Source of the DNA: Amycolatopsis viridis
Lineage (GTDB): Bacteria; Actinomycetota; Actinomycetes; Mycobacteriales; Pseudonocardiaceae
NCBI RefSeq assembly: GCF_011758765.1
Contig: NZ_JAANOU010000001.1
Span: 2,232,001-2,296,000, forward strand
Length of the DNA stretch: 64,000 nt
Direction of reading: 5' to 3'
Shown: one piece after another, positions 1-11,485 of the stretch
Numbering within the stretch: position 1 is the first letter of the stretch
Layout of the letters: each line of letters starts with the position of its first letter
Program-made: the position numbers and the translations under genes
Notes under the pieces: model-generated
What the model was told of the DNA's origin: nothing
What the model saw: the letters and a program-made list of their open reading frames with translations, nothing else
The model's database searches: none

Positions 1-353
1 ATCCGCGGCCGCAGCGCCTCGATCCGGCGCGGCGCGAACGCCTGGGACACCAGGTGCCGCAACCGGGTGTGTTCCGGCGGGTCCGAGTTGAGCATGTTCT
101 TGTTCAGCTCCGCCGAGTTCGGCCCGAAGATCCGCAGGTAGTGCTCGCCCGGGCCGTAGAGGTCCTTGGACAGCCGCGGATCGGTCAGCGCGTCCCTGGC
201 GTCGTCGAACCTGGTGATCAGGTACGAGTCGAACCGGGGCGAGCTGACCGGGCACACCGGGGCCTGTTCCCGCAGCCGCGCCCAGACCGGGTAGGGGTCG
301 GCGGCGAACGACTCCGTGTACAGCTCGGACGCCGGGACGGTGTGCTCGGTCAT
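1..353 (-). CDS. Cytochrome P450, N-terminal part (cut by the left edge)
   Basis: Only about the first 117 residues lie in the window; the heme-binding Cys loop is outside it. The visible part has the usual bacterial P450 start, with a YPVWARLRE helix A segment, and the C-helix motif DPPEHTRLRHLVSQAF, whose His and Arg contact heme propionates. The ATG at 353 overlaps the stop of the upstream ABM gene (ATGA), so it belongs to the polyketide operon. In such clusters P450s hydroxylate or couple the aromatic scaffold; the substrate cannot be told from this fragment. Confidence 0.9.
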   Translation of the reverse strand, partial: MTEHTVPASELYTESFAADPYPVWARLREQAPVCPVSSPRFDSYLITRFDDARDALTDPRLSKDLYGPGEHYLRIFGPNSAELNKNMLNSDPPEHTRLRHLVSQAFAPRRIEALRPR

Positions 354-718
354 CGCGCCTCCTCGCTTCGCAGGCTGTACAGGACCTGGTAGGTCTGCCG
401 CCGGGCGGACTCCCGCAGCTCGCGGACCACCCGCATCATGCGGTCCCGGTGCTCGCTGCGGCCAAACGCATCCAGCAGCTCCCGGTCGGCCCAGTCGCTG
501 ATGATCAGGTAGCTGCGCGGGTCGTCGGTGTCGCGCACCAGGTCCTGCCGCAGGCACCCGTCCAGCCGGCCGATCTCCTCGGCAGCGCTGAGCCAGGCCG
601 CTTCGAACTGCTGCTCGCACCCGGCCCGGGCCCGCATGGCGAGCACCGTGCGCACCGTGCCCGCTGCGCCTGCCGTGCGCACCGTGGCCCCCGGGCCCGC
701 CGCGTCCGCCGCGGTCAC
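350..718 (-). CDS. Antibiotic biosynthesis monooxygenase (ABM) domain protein
   Basis: This 122-residue single-domain ABM protein (dimeric alpha-beta barrel fold) has the family pattern of an N-terminal beta strand (TVLAMRARAG), a Glu/Ala-rich helix, the RDTDDPRSYLIISDW strand-turn-strand and a C-terminal strand (YQVLYSLRS). ABM enzymes in type II polyketide clusters oxidise anthrone-type carbons to quinones without cofactors; that role is inferred from the family. The GTG start at 718 overlaps the stop of the FAD monooxygenase by four bases (GTGA). The RDxDDPRSxxxxxxW motif recurs in the first ABM half of the next gene, so the two are probably paralogues. Confidence 0.85.
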   Translation of the reverse strand: MTAADAAGPGATVRTAGAAGTVRTVLAMRARAGCEQQFEAAWLSAAEEIGRLDGCLRQDLVRDTDDPRSYLIISDWADRELLDAFGRSEHRDRMMRVVRELRESARRQTYQVLYSLRSEEAR

Positions 719-2964
719 CGGGTGCTCCCGAAGACCCCGCGCAGGTGCGCGGCCAGCGCGTCACCGTCCGCGGGACGGCTGCGGAACCCCACGTGGCCGT
801 CCGGGCGCACCAGGTACAGCGCGGTCCCGGCGACGGCGTACGTCCCGCGGAACTCCTCGCGCTGATCGCGCAGCACCGGCGGGTCCAGCATCACCGGTGC
901 CGGTGCGGTCGGGCTGAGCAGCAGGTACACGTCGAGTTCGCCGCAGGATCGCGCACGCGCGTCGGCGCACAGCTTCTCCGCGACGAGCACGTCGGCCTCG
1001 GCCGCCGAATCGTCTGCGTAGATCAGCAGCGTGTGCCGCGTGCCGCGCGTCAGGTCGTGCAGCCGCAGCGGGTGACCGACGCCGCGGCGCCGGAGCCCGC
1101 CCACGTCCGGGGCCCGCTCGCCCGGTCCCGGTCCGCCGTCGAACCCGCCCGACTCGCCGACCCACTGACTGTCCGCATAGGACACCAGCATCGACATCTC
1201 CTGCAGGAACTGGCGTTTCAGGTCCTCGCGGTCCAGTTCGTCGGTGCCCGCCAGCCGCACCGCGCGCCCGACGACCTCCTCGCCCTGCGGCCGCCGCTCC
1301 GCCTCGTAGGAATCCAGCAGTCCCGGCGCGGCAACGCCTTTCACCGCCAGGGCGATCTTCCAGGCCAGGTTGTAGGCGTCCTGGATCCCGGTGTTCATGC
1401 CCTGCCCGCCGGCCGGCGGGTGCAGGTGCGCCGCGTCACCGGCCACGAACACCCGGCCCTCCCGGTACCGGTCCACGATCCCGTGGCTGATCCGGAACAC
1501 CGACGACCAGCGCAGGTTCGACACCCGGGACCCGGCCGGGGCGAGCTGGTCGAACGCCGCCTGCACATCGGCCAGCGCCGGCTCGGCCAGCTCGGCGGAG
1601 AACCCCGGCGGGGCGTCCTGCCCGCCGGTCTGCGCGAAGAACCGCGGCGGCGCCACCGTCGCGACCCGGTAGCGGGACTCGCCGCGCAACGGGACGCAGA
1701 CGAGCATGTTGTCCATCTTCCCGTCGGTCTGGTGCAGGAACCGGAGCAGGTGCCCGTCCGGCATGTCCCAGGCCACGTCCACGTCGGCCAGCATGAACAG
1801 CTGCGGGAACCGGCCGAGCCCACCGGTGAAGGTCAGGCCGAGCCGCTCCCGCACCGTGGAGTGCGCGCCGTCGCAGCCCACCAGGTACCGGGCGTGCACC
1901 GTTTCGGTGCCGCCGTCCACCGCGAGCGTGGCCACCACGCCGTCGGCGTCCTGGGTGAAGCCGGTCAGCTCCGCGCCGCGCCGGGGGTGGACGCCGAGTG
2001 CGGCGAGGCGCTGGGTGAGGATGCGCTCGGTCTCGTACTGCGGCAGACCGAGGTGCGCGTACGGCAGTTCCGGCAGCTCCCAGCTCATCCGGTGGATCTC
2101 GGTGCCGTTGACGAACACCGCCTGCCCGGTCAGCCAGATCCCGCTGTCCATGGCATCGCGCACGATGCCCTGGTCCTCCCAGATCTCCATGGTGCGGCAG
2201 TGCACGCCGATCGCCTTGTCGGCGTGCGCCGGCGGTTCGGCGCGCTGTTCCACGACGCGGCAGTCGATTCCGCGCCGGGCGAGCTCGACGGCCGTGGTCA
2301 GCCCGGCCGGACCGGCACCGACGACGAGTACATCGGTTGTGGTGCTCATGTGGTTCTCCTTGCCGGCGACCGTTTCCGGACGCGCAGTGATGTGCAGGAT
2401 GCGGCGGCGGAAGTCCGCGGTGAACGGCAGGATCGGACCGGTCCGCCGGGTGTGGTCCGGGTCGTCGACCCAGGCGCGGAACGCCTCCTCGCTGCTCCAT
2501 TCCGCGAAGATGTGGTAGGTGCTGGTGCCGGGATCGCGGAGCAGCTCCTCACCGACGTACCCGGGCACGCCGGCCATGCGGGTGGCGACCTCGGCGTAGC
2601 CGCGCTCGAAGTCGGTGCGCCGGTCCTCCGGCACGGTCACGGTGAACTCGACCCGGATCGGCGGCCCGTGCCCGGCGACGGTGTCCAGCACGTGGAACGC
2701 CTCGTCGCCACACATCTGCCGCAGCGGGCGGAACGCCGCCGCCAGGTCCGCGGCGACCGGGCCGCCCCGGTAGTCGCGCAGCGCCCGCTCGTCGGCCCAC
2801 TCGGTGACCACCACGAACGAGCGCGGATCGTCGGCGTCCCGCAGCAGTTCGCGCCTGCGGTTGCCGGCCAGCGCGCCGATCCGCGCCGACACCGTCCGCC
2901 ACGCGGCCTCGATCGCGCCCTCGGCTCCCGGGCGGGCGCGCAACCGGTACATGGCCCGGATCAT
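715..2964 (-). CDS. ABM-ABM-FAD monooxygenase read as one frame (aromatic polyketide oxygenase)
   Basis: One uninterrupted frame of 749 residues. Residues 1-205 hold two ABM domains (first with LRDADDPRSFVVVTEW, second with LLRDPGTSTYHIFAEW). From about residue 206 follows a complete class A FAD monooxygenase: Rossmann VVGAGPAGLTTAVELA, the FAD-binding GDAAHLHPPAGGQGMNTGIQDA, and a C-terminal thioredoxin-like extension usual in PheA/TfdB and polyketide hydroxylases. The ABM start (ATG at 2964) overlaps the KS-beta stop. There is no stop before the FAD part, yet an ATG at 2349 has a good AAGGAG site six bases upstream, so the flavoprotein (544 residues, 715-2349) may be made both fused and free. 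The likely role is ring hydroxylation and quinone formation; the regiochemistry is unknown. Confidence 0.8.
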   Translation of the reverse strand: MIRAMYRLRARPGAEGAIEAAWRTVSARIGALAGNRRRELLRDADDPRSFVVVTEWADERALRDYRGGPVAADLAAAFRPLRQMCGDEAFHVLDTVAGHGPPIRVEFTVTVPEDRRTDFERGYAEVATRMAGVPGYVGEELLRDPGTSTYHIFAEWSSEEAFRAWVDDPDHTRRTGPILPFTADFRRRILHITARPETVAGKENHMSTTTDVLVVGAGPAGLTTAVELARRGIDCRVVEQRAEPPAHADKAIGVHCRTMEIWEDQGIVRDAMDSGIWLTGQAVFVNGTEIHRMSWELPELPYAHLGLPQYETERILTQRLAALGVHPRRGAELTGFTQDADGVVATLAVDGGTETVHARYLVGCDGAHSTVRERLGLTFTGGLGRFPQLFMLADVDVAWDMPDGHLLRFLHQTDGKMDNMLVCVPLRGESRYRVATVAPPRFFAQTGGQDAPPGFSAELAEPALADVQAAFDQLAPAGSRVSNLRWSSVFRISHGIVDRYREGRVFVAGDAAHLHPPAGGQGMNTGIQDAYNLAWKIALAVKGVAAPGLLDSYEAERRPQGEEVVGRAVRLAGTDELDREDLKRQFLQEMSMLVSYADSQWVGESGGFDGGPGPGERAPDVGGLRRRGVGHPLRLHDLTRGTRHTLLIYADDSAAEADVLVAEKLCADARARSCGELDVYLLLSPTAPAPVMLDPPVLRDQREEFRGTYAVAGTALYLVRPDGHVGFRSRPADGDALAAHLRGVFGSTR

Positions 2965-4202
2965 CAGCTCTCCCCGGCCGGCTTGCGCAGGACGACGGTG
3001 CTGTTGAACCCGCCGTACCCGCGGCCGTTGACGAGGACGACGTCGACCGGCATCCGGCGGAGCTCGCGCACGAAGTCCAGGCCGTACCCGGGGACCGGGT
3101 CGTCCAGGTTGCCGACGGCGGGCACCAGGCCGTCGCGCATGGCGAGCATCCCGGCCGCGAGGTTGAGCGCCGATCCGCCCGCGCACAGCCGGCCGATGTA
3201 GCCCTGCGGCGCGGTGACCGGGACCTCGCCGGCGTAGTCGCCGAAGGTGTCGCGGATCGCCCGCACCTCGAGCTCGTCCAGCTCCCGGCTGCCCGCGCCG
3301 TCGGCGATCACCAGGTCGACGTCCTGCGGCTCGATCCTGGCGTCCTCGATCGCCCGCCGCATGCACCGGGTCAGCTGGGTGGCGTCGGTGGCGGGGCGGT
3401 GGTGGTGGTGCGCGTCGTGCGTCGCCGCGTACCCGGCGACCTCGGCGTACATCCGCTCGGCGTGCCTGCGGCGGGCCTGCTCGATGTCCTCGACGACCAG
3501 CACCGCGCCGCCCTCGCCCGGGGCGTAGCCATTGGCCGCCACGTCGAACGGCTTGTAGCCGTACCGGGGGTCGGGGTTGGTCGTCAGCCGGCCGCTCGCC
3601 GACTGGCAGGCCAGCGAGTACGGGCACAGCGGCGCCTCGGTGCCACCGGCGATGACGGTCGGCGTGCCCCGGCGGATCGTCCGGCGCGCGTAACCGATGC
3701 TGTCCAGGCCGCCGGCCCCCTCGGTCACGACCACACTGGAGGGTCCCTTCGTACCGTGCCGGATGGACACCTGGCCGGTGTTCGCGGCGTAGAACCACGC
3801 GATGGACTGGTAGGCGCTGACCGCGCGCCGGCCCTGCGACCACAGCGCCTGGATCTCCCGCTGGCCGAACTCCACACCGCCGGAGCCGCTGCCGAACGCC
3901 ACCCCGGTGTGGTAGCGGTCCCGGCCGCCGACGTCGTAGCCGGCGTCCTCGAGCGCGAACCCCGCGGCGGCCAGTGCCATCCAGGTCCACCGGTCGGTCT
4001 GCACGGTCAGCCGGTCGTCGATGTAGTCCTCCGCCCGGAACCCGGGCACCTGACCGGCGATCGTCGTGTCGTAGCCGCTGGCGTCGAACGCCTCGATCGG
4101 CCGCACGTGCAGCTCACCGTCCGTGGTGGACCGCCAATACGGCTCGGTGCCGACGCCGCTGGGGGCGACGATGCCGATTCCGGTGATCACGACCGCGTTC
4201 AC
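2964..4202 (-). CDS. Type II PKS ketosynthase beta / chain length factor
   Basis: A 412-residue thiolase-fold protein that pairs with KS-alpha in the minimal PKS and sets chain length. It has the overall ketosynthase pattern ([28 protein letters not shown]) but no catalytic Cys: the nucleophile position reads TEGAGGLD, placing Gly162 where KS-alpha has Cys170. Most chain length factors have Gln there, so Gly is less usual. The catalytic His residues are also not retained ([15 protein letters not shown] replaces [11 protein letters not shown]). The GTG start at 4202 overlaps the KS-alpha stop (GTGA), and its stop overlaps the ABM-FAD start (TGATG), consistent with stoichiometric production. 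Confidence 0.95.
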   Translation of the reverse strand: MNAVVITGIGIVAPSGVGTEPYWRSTTDGELHVRPIEAFDASGYDTTIAGQVPGFRAEDYIDDRLTVQTDRWTWMALAAAGFALEDAGYDVGGRDRYHTGVAFGSGSGGVEFGQREIQALWSQGRRAVSAYQSIAWFYAANTGQVSIRHGTKGPSSVVVTEGAGGLDSIGYARRTIRRGTPTVIAGGTEAPLCPYSLACQSASGRLTTNPDPRYGYKPFDVAANGYAPGEGGAVLVVEDIEQARRRHAERMYAEVAGYAATHDAHHHHRPATDATQLTRCMRRAIEDARIEPQDVDLVIADGAGSRELDELEVRAIRDTFGDYAGEVPVTAPQGYIGRLCAGGSALNLAAGMLAMRDGLVPAVGNLDDPVPGYGLDFVRELRRMPVDVVLVNGRGYGGFNSTVVLRKPAGES

Positions 4203-5463
4203 GGCAACCTCCCCGGTCCGGTGAGCAGCATCGCCGACTGGAACCCGCCGAACCCGCTGCCCACCGACAGCACCACGTCGAGCGCCTGGTCCCGGGCCGT
4301 CACCGGCACATAATCCAGGTCGCACAACGGATCCCGGCGTTCGTAGTTCGCCGTCGGCGGCACCACGCCGTGCGTGATCGCCAGCGCGCACGCGGCCAGT
4401 TCGATCGACCCGATGGCGCCGAGCGAGTGCCCGATCATCGACTTGATCGAGCTGACCGGCACCCGGTAGGCGTGCTCGCCCAGCGCCCGCCGGAACGCCG
4501 CGGTCTCGTGCACGTCGTTCTGCTTGGTGCCCGACCCGTGCGCGTTGACGTAGTCGATGGCCTCCGCGGGCAGCTGCGCCTGGCGGAGCGTCTCGTCGAT
4601 CGCCGCGGCCATCTCCACCCCGTCCGGGCGCAGCCCCGTCATGTGGAAGGCGTTGCAGCGGTTGGCGTATCCGGCGACCTGGCAGTAGAGGTGCGCGCCG
4701 CGGCGCCGGGCGTGCCCGGCCTCCTCCACGACCAGGACCGCCGCACCCTCGCCCATCACGAACCCGTCCCGGCTCGCGTCGAACGGGCGGGAGGCGTGCT
4801 CCGGGTCGTCGTTGCGGGCCGAGGTCGCCCGGATGGCGTCGAAGCACGCCATCGTGATCGGCGAGATCGGCGCGTCGGTGGCACCGGCGATCACCACGTC
4901 GGCGTCGCCGTCCTCGATCAGCTGGTGTGCGTAGCCGACCGCGTCGATCCCGGACGTGCATCCGGTGGAGATCACCGCGGCCGGGCCGTTGGCACCGAAC
5001 CGGACCGCCACCTCGGCCGCCATGCTGCTCGGCACCAGCGCCTCGTACAGGAACCGGGTGCCGTAGCGCGGATCGACCAGCCAGTGGCGCCCGCCGTCGG
5101 AGAGCACCACGAACTCGTCCTCCAGCCGCGTGGTGGCCCCGACCGCGCTGCCCATGGCGACGGCGAGCCGGTCGTGGTTGAGCGCGTCGAGCTCCAGCCC
5201 CGAGTCGGCGACCGCCTCGTCCGCCGCGACCAGCGCGAACTGGGCGAACCGGTCGCTGCGCTCGACCTCCTGCGGGGTCAGCCCGGCGGCCAGCGGGTCG
5301 AAGTCGCACTCGGCGGCCATCTGGGAGCGGAACTGGTCCGGGTCGAAGAACGAGATCCGCCGGGTGGCGGTCCGGCCGCTGGTGATGCGGTGCCAGAACT
5401 CCTTGCGCCCGTTGCCACCGGGCGCCACCACGCCGATCCCGGTGATCACCGACGTGCGCGCGC

Positions 5464-5467
<4 letters not shown>
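4199..5467 (-). CDS. Type II PKS ketosynthase alpha
   Basis: A 422-residue beta-ketoacyl synthase that condenses malonyl-ACP units into the poly-beta-ketone. The catalytic triad is visible: Cys170 in [10 protein letters not shown], His310 in [11 protein letters not shown] and His347 in [10 protein letters not shown], with the conserved Lys342. Length is normal for the family. It sits immediately before KS-beta with a four-base overlap and after the cupin cyclase (ATGA), the standard minimal-PKS arrangement. Product class cannot be read from this protein alone, but the surrounding TcmN- and TcmI-type cyclases point to a long, unreduced multi-ring aromatic. Confidence 0.96.
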
Positions 5468-7934
<2,467 letters not shown>

Positions 7935-7938
<4 letters not shown>

Positions 7939-8411
7939 CCGGGCGTCCCCGGTGCCAGGATGACGAGCGGCTGGTCGAACTCCACGGGCTCGCCGTTGCC
8001 GACCAGAACGTCGACGACGGTGCCGGTGTACTCGGCGAGTACCGGGTTCATCAGTTTCATCGCCTCCACGATCGCCAGCGTCTGGCCCTTCTCCACGGCG
8101 TCGCCCGGGGTGACGAACGCGGGGGCACCCGGCTGCGGCGCGGTGAAGAACGTCCCGACCAGCGGCGCCCGCACCACCACGCCGTCCACTGCTTCGGTCA
8201 CCGCTTCGGCCTCCGCGGCGACCGGATCCGCGGACGGCCGCGGCGGGGCGTCCACCGGTTCCGGGTCCGTCCACTCCACCTCGAGGCTGTGCCCGGCGGC
8301 GTGCACCGCGATCCGCCGCACCGTGCCCGGCAGCCGCGTCACCGCGGCGACCTCGGCGGCCAGCGCGTGCAGGATGGTGCAGTGCTCGTCGGGCTGCCCG
8401 GTGCCGGTCAT
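7935..8411 (-). CDS. accB: Biotin carboxyl carrier protein of acetyl-CoA carboxylase
   Basis: A 158-residue BCCP. The biotinylation motif EAMKLM is present with Lys119 as the acceptor, followed by the hammerhead fold ending in VEFDQPLVILAP. The N-terminal 75 residues are Ala/Pro-rich, a normal flexible linker. It is translationally coupled to the fused carboxyltransferase (upstream) and the biotin carboxylase (downstream), completing a three-gene acetyl-CoA carboxylase inside the polyketide operon. Confidence 0.95.
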
Positions 8412-10150
8412 GCCGACCTCACCTCACTCGCCCGCCGCTCACCGAAGGAGCGGAACCGCCGGTACCGCAGGGAGAGCAGTTCACGCGCCGGGATTCCGGC
8501 CAGCTCGTCGAGCTGATCGAGGACGGCCCGCCGCAGGTTGGCGGCGGCGACGTCCGGTGCCAGCTGCGCACCGCCCGCCGGTTCGGGCACGACGGCGTCC
8601 ACGATGCCGAGGTCGAGCAGTTCCGGCGCGGTGATCCGCAGCGCCCGGGCCGCCTCCGGGGCGGCGTCCGCGGACCGCCACAGGATCGCCGCGCATCCCT
8701 CCGGGCTGATCACCGAGTAGAAGCCGTTCTCCAGCATCAGCACCCGGTCGGCGGTGGCCAGGGCGAGCGCGCCCCCGCTGCCGCCTTCGCCGGTGATCAC
8801 GGACACGATCGGGACCGGGAGCGTGCTCGCCCGCGCGATGCACTCGGCGATGGCGGTGGCCTGTCCGCGCTCCTCCGCCTCGATACCCGGGTACGCGCCG
8901 GGTGTGTCCACCAGGCAGACCACCGGCAGCCGCAGCGAGGCCGCGTACTCCATCAGCCGCCGGGCCTTCCGGTAGCCCTCCGGGTGGGCCATGCCGAAGT
9001 TGCGGTCCACCCGCTCCGACGTGGTGTGCCCCTTCTGGTGACCGATCAGCATCACCGGCCGGTCGCCGATCCGGGCCGGGCCGCCGATCACCGCCGGGTC
9101 GTCGCCGAAGCAGCGGTCCCCGCGCAGCTCGCAGAACTCGTCGAACGCGGTCGCCAGGTAGTCGGCGGTGGACGGCCGGTCGGCGTCCCGGGCCCGGCGA
9201 ACCGTCTCCCACGGGTCCGCGGTGGTGAGCGCGGCGGCGCGGCGGATCGGCGGTGCCCCGCCGCCGCCGGGACCGGACCGGGTGCGGGCACCCGGCGCGT
9301 GGATGCGCAGCAGCCGGCGCACCAGCGGGCGCACCTCGGCACGGGGCACCACCGCGTCGACCATCCCGTGGTCGGCGAGGAAACCGGCGGTCTGGAACCC
9401 GGCCGGCAGCTCCTGCCCGACGGTCTCGCTGATCACCCTCGGACCAGCGAACCCGACGAGCGCCCCGGCCTCCGCGAGCACCACGTGACCGAGCGTCGCG
9501 AACGACGCACTGACCCCGCCGAACGTCGGGTCCGCGAGCAGGCAGACGGAGAGCACCCCGTCCTCCCGCAGCCGGGCCATGGCCTGCGCGGTCTTGGCCA
9601 TCTGCATCAGGGACAGGCAGCCCTCCTGCATCCGCGCGCCACCGGAGGAGGTGACCAGCAGCAACGGGGTGCGGGTGCGCCGCGCGCGCTCGGCGGCCGC
9701 GGTGACGCATTCGCCGACGGCGGTCCCCATGCTCCCGCCGAGGAACCGGAAGTCCAGCACGGCGACCACCAGCGGGAACCCGCCGACTTCGGCCGTGCCG
9801 AACACGACGGCCTCCGGTTCGCCGGACTCCCGGCCGGCGGCGGCGAGCCGCTCCCGGTACGGCTGCTGGTCGTGGAACCCGAGTGGGTCCCGGTGCCGGT
9901 CGGCGGTCGGCGGCAGCGCGTCCGCGGTCCGTTCGACGAACGTGCCGACGTCGACGAGCTGGGCGATCCGCTCCCAGGGGGACAACCGGGTGTGGTGGCC
10001 GCATTCGGCGCACACGCCGAGGTCACGTGCCAGCCGTTTGCGGTACAGCAGCGTCCGGCAGCCGGGACAGCTCACCCAGCCGGCCGCGTCGTCCGCGGAC
10101 ACGGAGGAGAGCTTGCCCGGCGCCGGCGCGCTCAGTCGTCGGCTCGCCAC
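8408..10150 (-). CDS. accDA: Acetyl-CoA carboxylase carboxyltransferase, fused beta-alpha (AccD-AccA)
   Basis: A 580-residue fusion. The N-terminal half is AccD-like with a four-Cys zinc ribbon (CPGC and CAEC) and TSSGGARMQEG; the C-terminal half is AccA-like with DTPGAYPGIEAEERGQ and ITGEGGSGGALAL. It transfers carboxyl from biotin to acetyl-CoA. I place the start at GTG 10150: an AAGGAG site lies eight bases upstream within the end of the previous gene, giving a 19-base overlap. Fused AccDA proteins occur in several aromatic polyketide clusters and in some actinobacterial housekeeping carboxylases; context makes this one pathway-specific. Confidence 0.92.
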   Translation of the reverse strand: MASRRLSAPAPGKLSSVSADDAAGWVSCPGCRTLLYRKRLARDLGVCAECGHHTRLSPWERIAQLVDVGTFVERTADALPPTADRHRDPLGFHDQQPYRERLAAAGRESGEPEAVVFGTAEVGGFPLVVAVLDFRFLGGSMGTAVGECVTAAAERARRTRTPLLLVTSSGGARMQEGCLSLMQMAKTAQAMARLREDGVLSVCLLADPTFGGVSASFATLGHVVLAEAGALVGFAGPRVISETVGQELPAGFQTAGFLADHGMVDAVVPRAEVRPLVRRLLRIHAPGARTRSGPGGGGAPPIRRAAALTTADPWETVRRARDADRPSTADYLATAFDEFCELRGDRCFGDDPAVIGGPARIGDRPVMLIGHQKGHTTSERVDRNFGMAHPEGYRKARRLMEYAASLRLPVVCLVDTPGAYPGIEAEERGQATAIAECIARASTLPVPIVSVITGEGGSGGALALATADRVLMLENGFYSVISPEGCAAILWRSADAAPEAARALRITAPELLDLGIVDAVVPEPAGGAQLAPDVAAANLRRAVLDQLDELAGIPARELLSLRYRRFRSFGERRASEVRSA

Positions 10151-10803
10151 CGGTAGAACTCCTTCGCGACCGCGTCCGCCGGCGTGCGCCAGTTGTCGGG
10201 GTCGTAGGGGCTGATGTAGGGGTTGAGGTCTTCCATGATCTTCGCGAAGGCCGGCCGGCCGTGGTTCTCCTGCATCGCGGTGAAGATCGGGGCGTCGGCC
10301 CGTTCGAGGATGTGCAGGTAGACGTCGTCCAGGGAGTACAGGTAACGGGCGGTGATACCCATCTGCGCCGGGAGCGGGCCCGCGTCCGACTCGGCGAAGA
10401 TGCGCGCCACTTCCGGTTCGGTGCCGGGCTTGATGTGCGCCGCGATCACCGCCTGGTAGTTCGCCGGCCGGGACTCGTTCCCGTTCGGGGTCCAGTGGTA
10501 GAACTCCTTGGCGACGGCGTCTGCGGGGACCTTCCAGTTCTTCGAGTACGGCGTCACGTACGGGTCGATGTCCTCGCAGATCTGCTGGAACGTGGGCAGT
10601 CCGCGGGCCTTGCTCAGCGACACCTTGGGATCCACGTTGCGTTCGATGACGTGGATGTAGAGGTCCTTCAACGAGTACAGGGTCCGGCCGATCACGCCGA
10701 AGTCCTGGGGTCTCGTGGTCTCGTCGTTGCGCGCGAAGATGTCGGCGACCTTCTCCTCCGAGTCCGGGCGGATACGGGCGACGATCACACTTCGGTAGGT
10801 CAT
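10132..10803 (-). CDS. Tandem TcmI-family polyketide cyclase
   Basis: A 223-residue protein made of two TcmI-type (dimeric alpha-beta barrel) cyclase units. Residues 1-109 and about 114-223 repeat the same plan: VIVARIRP / VIAAHIKP, then TLYSLKDLYIHVIER / YLYSLDDVYLHILER, and closing PADAVAKEFYHW / PADAVAKEFYRW. TcmI-type cyclases are usually a single copy near 110 residues acting as homodimers and close the last ring, so this is a covalent pseudo-dimer. It is the first gene of the leftward operon and has a strong GAGGAGGA site before its ATG; the operon promoter must lie in 10804-11235. Confidence 0.88.
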   Translation of the reverse strand: MTYRSVIVARIRPDSEEKVADIFARNDETTRPQDFGVIGRTLYSLKDLYIHVIERNVDPKVSLSKARGLPTFQQICEDIDPYVTPYSKNWKVPADAVAKEFYHWTPNGNESRPANYQAVIAAHIKPGTEPEVARIFAESDAGPLPAQMGITARYLYSLDDVYLHILERADAPIFTAMQENHGRPAFAKIMEDLNPYISPYDPDNWRTPADAVAKEFYRWRADD

Positions 10804-11485
10804 GGCAGTTCCTCCTCACTGCAACTGGCCGCGGCCGGGCGGTGTCGTGCCGCTCGTGACCGCGAGGGTGCAGCGAACCACTGCCGCCGTGCCCCCGGCG
10901 TGCGCGTGACGTGGCGGCCGCGGGGCGGGGGCGCCGATGCGCCGTGACCGCGCGATCGCCGGGTGGTGGCCCGGTCGTGACGACGGCGTCACCGGAGCGT
11001 GGCCGGGCCGTGGTTACCCGGGAGGATCTCCACCGGAAATGACCAACATCAAAATGTGGCGAATTCACTGCGTACCGCGCAATTTCGCGACGTCCGCGAT
11101 CTATCGGCCGGGTGACGATTCCGGAGCGTGGCGGCAGTCGTCACGGACCGTCCGCGTGGGATCGTCTTGCGGGGTAACACCTGTTGCGGTGCAACAAGAA
11201 TCCCCTCGTCCACCTGGCCGTCGCGGGCTAAACGCTCGATGGATCGATCCCCGCCACTCGATCGGGTTCTATTTCGGATCGGGCCTCTGCTCGAAATTGG
11301 AATCCGGCGCTGCTACAATTTCGTTAATGATGTTCAATCCGGCTGGCCCGGGTATCCGGTCATGGCCATCGGGGGGCCACCGGGTGGGCCGGCCCGGCAG
11401 GCGCCCCTGCTTCGGCCTCGGATGGTTCGATCGCGCCGTGACGCACGAAGCGGGCACTCGTTCCCACACGAGAGGAGCCCCGGTT
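10804..11485. promoter_or_regulatory. Divergent intergenic region between PKS operon and SARP gene
   Basis: A 680-base gap holding the promoters of the leftward polyketide operon and the rightward activator. It is clearly less GC-rich than its neighbours at about 11030-11110 and 11255-11340. On the activator side there is a TACAAT -10-like hexamer at 11314-11319 preceded by three CTCGA(T/A) elements (separate entry). On the PKS side I could not fix a -10/-35 pair. No small gene with a convincing ribosome site was found. Confidence 0.5.
11235..11319 (+). promoter_or_regulatory. Putative SARP-type direct repeats and promoter of the activator gene
   Basis: Three heptamer-like elements, CTCGATG at 11235, CTCGATC at 11257 and CTCGAAA at 11290, are spaced 22 and 33 bases apart, whole multiples of 11 (one helical turn). 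The third lies where a -35 would be, 18 bases before a TACAAT -10 at 11314. SARP regulators bind TCGAG-like heptamers spaced by 11 or 22 bp overlapping -35, so self-regulation is possible. A transcript from here would have a leader of about 160 bases. Confidence 0.4.

Noticed and set aside
745..3201. Very long plus-strand open frame (818 codons) opposite the FAD monooxygenase
   Set aside because: It is antisense to clear oxygenase and KS genes and reads as Arg/Pro/Gly/His-rich sequence with no domain; GC-rich third positions leave such frames open.
10855..10981. Four CGTGAC hexamers upstream of the polyketide operon as activator sites
   Set aside because: The spacings (50, 38, 33) are irregular and the hexamer is expected often at this GC content.
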